Source: Lentisphaeria bacterium UBA4640 (GTDB lineage: Bacteria; Verrucomicrobiota; Lentisphaeria; Victivallales; UBA1829). Taken from it: a stretch of DNA of 64,000 nt. The DNA is taken from contig DHMO01000045.1 in assembly GCA_002405835.1 (NCBI GenBank), forward strand, positions 1 through 64,000, read 5' to 3'. Under the pieces are notes generated by a model. It worked only from the letters and a program-made list of their open reading frames with translations, was not told the DNA's origin and searched no databases. Shown here in pieces: positions 61,821 to 64,000 of this stretch (position 1 is its first letter; every line of letters starts with the position of its first letter). A program made the translations under genes and the position numbers.

Positions 61821-62564
61821 ATGAGCATTGTCGACCAGCTGACGCGGCTGGGGCTGAACGGGCGGCAGGCGCGGGTCTATCTCGCGATGCTCCAGCTCGG
61901 TCCCGCCTCGGCGATTGAAATCGCAAAGTATACGAAATTCAAACATCCGACCGTTTACGACGTTCTGGATGTTCTGGAGGAGCGTGGACTGATAACGGAG
62001 TCGCTGGTGAACGGACGGAAGGTGTTTGCGCCGGAGGACCCGTCGGCGTTTCTGCGGATTGAGGAGGAGCGGAAGAGCGCGCTGGAATCGGTTCTTCCGG
62101 ATTTGCGGGATCTTTATCTCGGCGGGACGCACCGGACGCGGATTCATTTTTACGAAGGCCGCGCAGGCGTGCTGGCGGTCCGTTCCGAACTGCTGAATGT
62201 GAAATCGAAGGAATATTTTTATTTCGGTGCTGTTCAGGAGATGATGCGGCTGTCGTCACCGGAAGAGGAGCTTGCGTATACCCGGGAGCGCGTCCGGCGC
62301 GGAATCCGTTCGTGGTCGATCCGCAACCGTGAGCGCGAAGTCGCGCTGGATTACATGCAGCCGGGCGAGGCGAATCTGCGCAATGTCCGCTATTTCCCGC
62401 GTCCGATGAGCGATTCCATTTCGGGACTTTATATTTATGACGACAAGATCATGGTGAGTTCCGCGCTGAAGGAAAATTACACAGTAATCATAGAGAGCCG
62501 GGAGCTTTTTACGCTGATGAAAGCGCTTTGGCAGTGCATCTGGGAGATCTCGGAGGAGCCTTAA
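61821..62564 (+). CDS. TrmB-like transcriptional regulator
   Basis: 247 aa. N-terminal winged helix (LTRLGLNGRQARVYLAML, then SAIEIAKYTKFKHPTVYDVLDVLEERGLI) and a C-terminal domain with FYEGRAGVLAVRSELLNV and YFGAVQEM, as in TrmB-type sensors that bind sugars or other ligands. The start at 61821 has GGAGGA 5 bases upstream; in-frame ATG codons further upstream lack one. Divergent from the PHP hydrolase-EamA operon, with a matched pair of candidate operators between. Confidence 0.85.
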   Translation: MSIVDQLTRLGLNGRQARVYLAMLQLGPASAIEIAKYTKFKHPTVYDVLDVLEERGLITESLVNGRKVFAPEDPSAFLRIEEERKSALESVLPDLRDLYLGGTHRTRIHFYEGRAGVLAVRSELLNVKSKEYFYFGAVQEMMRLSSPEEELAYTRERVRRGIRSWSIRNREREVALDYMQPGEANLRNVRYFPRPMSDSISGLYIYDDKIMVSSALKENYTVIIESRELFTLMKALWQCIWEISEEP

Positions 62565-62665
62565 GACGGAAATTTTTCATTTTTTTTTGTTTCAGAGAGT
62601 TTTTTTTTGAAATGTGTGCTATATTATGCCTGAATATGTAGATTTGCATCTAACATGGAGTAAAA

Positions 62666-64000
62666 ATGGAAACATTCAGAACGCAGACATGCGGCGGACT
62701 CAGAAAGTCCGATGTCGGACAGAAAGCGAAACTTGCAGGCTGGATTCACAGCGTGCGCGACCACGGCGGCGTGATCTTCATTGATTTGCGCGACCACTAC
62801 GGAAAGACCCAGATCGTGGTCAATCCGAAAATGGATTTCTATCAGGAACTGGAAAAATGGCGCGTGGAAACGGTCGTCTCCTTCACGGGAACGGTTGTTG
62901 CCAGAACGCCGGAAACGGTCAATCCGAAGCTCGCAACCGGCGAGATTGAACTTGTTGCGGAAGAAATGGAAGTTCTCGGCGAAACCGATCAGATTCCGTT
63001 CCAGGTTGCGAAGGATGAGCAGGCGCCCGAAGCGCTCCGTCTCGAATACCGCTTCCTTGATCTGCGCCGCGATGAGCTGCACAACAACATTGTGCTCCGC
63101 TCCAAAGTCATTCAGACCATCCGCGAAAAAATGTGGGAAATGGGATTCAACGAGTATCAGACTCCGATTCTTACGAGCAGCTCCCCCGAAGGCGCGCGCG
63201 ATTACCTCGTTCCGAGCCGCGTTCACCCCGGAGAGTTCTATGCTCTTCCGCAGAGCCCCCAGCAGTTCAAGCAGCTGCTCATGGTCGCCGGATTCGACAA
63301 GTATTTCCAGGTTGCGCCCTGTTTCCGTGATGAGGACGCCCGCGCCGACCGCTCCCCCGGTGAGTTCTATCAGCTCGATATCGAGATGAGCTTTGCAACT
63401 CAGGAAGATGTCTTCAAGGTCTGTGAAGATCTGCTGATGGCCGTCTTCAACAAATATTCGACGAAGAAAGTTACGCAGGCTCCGTTCCCGCGCATTCCGT
63501 TCCGCGAGGCGATGGAGAAATACGGTTCCGACAAGCCGGACCTCCGCAACCCGCTGTTCATGATCGACCTTTCCGAATTCTTCCGCAACGCCGGATTCAA
63601 GGCGTTCGCTTCGACCGTCGCCAACGGCGGCGTGGTCAAAGGCATGCGCGTCCCGGGCGTAGTCGGCGTTCAGCCCCGTACCTTCTACGACAAGATGGAG
63701 GCTTTCGCGAAAGAGAACGGCGCAAAGGGTCTCGGTTACATCATGTGGACCAAAGAAGGCGAGATCAAAGGACCTATCGCGAAGTTCCTCAAGCCCGAAG
63801 AGCTGGTTGAGCTTGCGAAGATCGCGGAAATCGAAAACGGCGACGCTCTGTTCTTCATGTGCGACACCCGCGCGAAAGCCAACGAACTCGGCGGCAAGGT
63901 CCGCGCGAAGTTCGCGGAACGCCTGAACCTCATCGATCCGAACGTCTTCAACTTCTGCTGGATCGTCGACTTCCCGTTCTTCGAGAAGGACGAAGAGACC
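62666..64000 (+). CDS. aspS: Aspartyl-tRNA synthetase, 3' end outside the window
   Basis: 445 of about 600 residues. N-terminal OB-fold with AGWIHSVRDHGGVIFIDLRD (anticodon binding), then the class II domain: motif 1 region with YRFLDLRRDELH, TPILTSSSPEGARDYLVPSR, LPQSPQQFKQLLMVAGFDKYFQ, and motif 2 FRDEDARADRSPGEFYQLD, followed by the GAD insert. A one-residue glycine insertion sits in motif 2 (SPGEFYQLD) relative to the usual QPEFTQLD; this variant occurs in some other phyla. Motif 3 lies beyond the end. GGAG precedes the ATG. Confidence 0.95.
   Translation, partial: METFRTQTCGGLRKSDVGQKAKLAGWIHSVRDHGGVIFIDLRDHYGKTQIVVNPKMDFYQELEKWRVETVVSFTGTVVARTPETVNPKLATGEIELVAEEMEVLGETDQIPFQVAKDEQAPEALRLEYRFLDLRRDELHNNIVLRSKVIQTIREKMWEMGFNEYQTPILTSSSPEGARDYLVPSRVHPGEFYALPQSPQQFKQLLMVAGFDKYFQVAPCFRDEDARADRSPGEFYQLDIEMSFATQEDVFKVCEDLLMAVFNKYSTKKVTQAPFPRIPFREAMEKYGSDKPDLRNPLFMIDLSEFFRNAGFKAFASTVANGGVVKGMRVPGVVGVQPRTFYDKMEAFAKENGAKGLGYIMWTKEGEIKGPIAKFLKPEELVELAKIAEIENGDALFFMCDTRAKANELGGKVRAKFAERLNLIDPNVFNFCWIVDFPFFEKDEET

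Overview
This looks like a chromosomal segment of a Gram-negative, heterotrophic bacterium, most likely from the PVC superphylum and specifically Lentisphaerota/Victivallales. That placement is an inference from gene content: a Tad/Flp pilin set, FG-GAP repeats, a TgpA/DUF58/MoxR module, diaminopimelate genes, and many Gfo/Idh, sugar-isomerase, enolase-superfamily and PHP-family catabolic enzymes, with AraC, IclR and TrmB regulators. No rRNA, tRNA, CRISPR array or transposase was seen. Coding density is very high and no gene-free stretch exceeds about 215 bases. Stop/start overlaps (ATGA, TGATG) are frequent, so operons can be read with some confidence.

Layout. 1-466: end of an FG-GAP protein, its terminator, and a candidate small RNA with a C9 loop. 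465-9633 (minus): gyrA and folP, preceded by a continuous run starting with Flp/Tad-type genes (a 57-aa pilin-like gene, Flp pilin, TadE-like, TadG-like) and running into DUF2157, GDYXXLXY and a sirtuin. 9802-14123 (plus): membrane TPR protein, SpoU/TrmH methyltransferase, dapF, dapA, PHP protein. 14166-16438: ADP-ribosylglycohydrolase divergent from an AraC regulator. 16533-25143 (plus): rimO, pgsA, hflX, a 1,223-aa exported coiled-coil protein, ybaB, recR and a nucleoside deoxyribosyltransferase-like gene. 25115-30116 (minus): FHA-MoxR, DUF58, TgpA-type transglutaminase. 30275-30881: a HigBA-like toxin-antitoxin pair. 30983-33632 (minus): tmk, holB, bioB.

33727-39822 (plus): stand-alone AICAR transformylase, recD2, a GSCFA protein and asnB. 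39771-42344 (minus): three unrecognised, translationally coupled genes that resemble phage tail or virion proteins, with no other phage genes nearby. 42481-47615 (plus): IclR regulator, enolase-superfamily enzyme, RraA-like protein, leaderless-secretion (cytoplasmic) GH10 xylanase and SDR dehydrogenase, closed by a strong terminator. 47830-52780: clpB, grpE, dnaJ, smpB, with a sigma-54-like motif upstream of clpB. 52814-57424: MATE transporter, Gfo/Idh oxidoreductase, sugar isomerase and pdxB. 57464-61692: an exported LEA-like protein predicted to be leaderless, D-aminoacylase, then (minus) CehA-type PHP hydrolase and an EamA transporter. 61821 to the end: a TrmB-like regulator with two matching candidate operators, and the 5' three quarters of aspS.

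The least explained parts are the orphan tail-like module, the FHA-MoxR fusion, the large exported coiled-coil protein, the candidate sRNA, the mixed Tad-sirtuin operon, and the leaderless LEA-like gene. All functional assignments rest on reading motifs by eye; no database search was possible.
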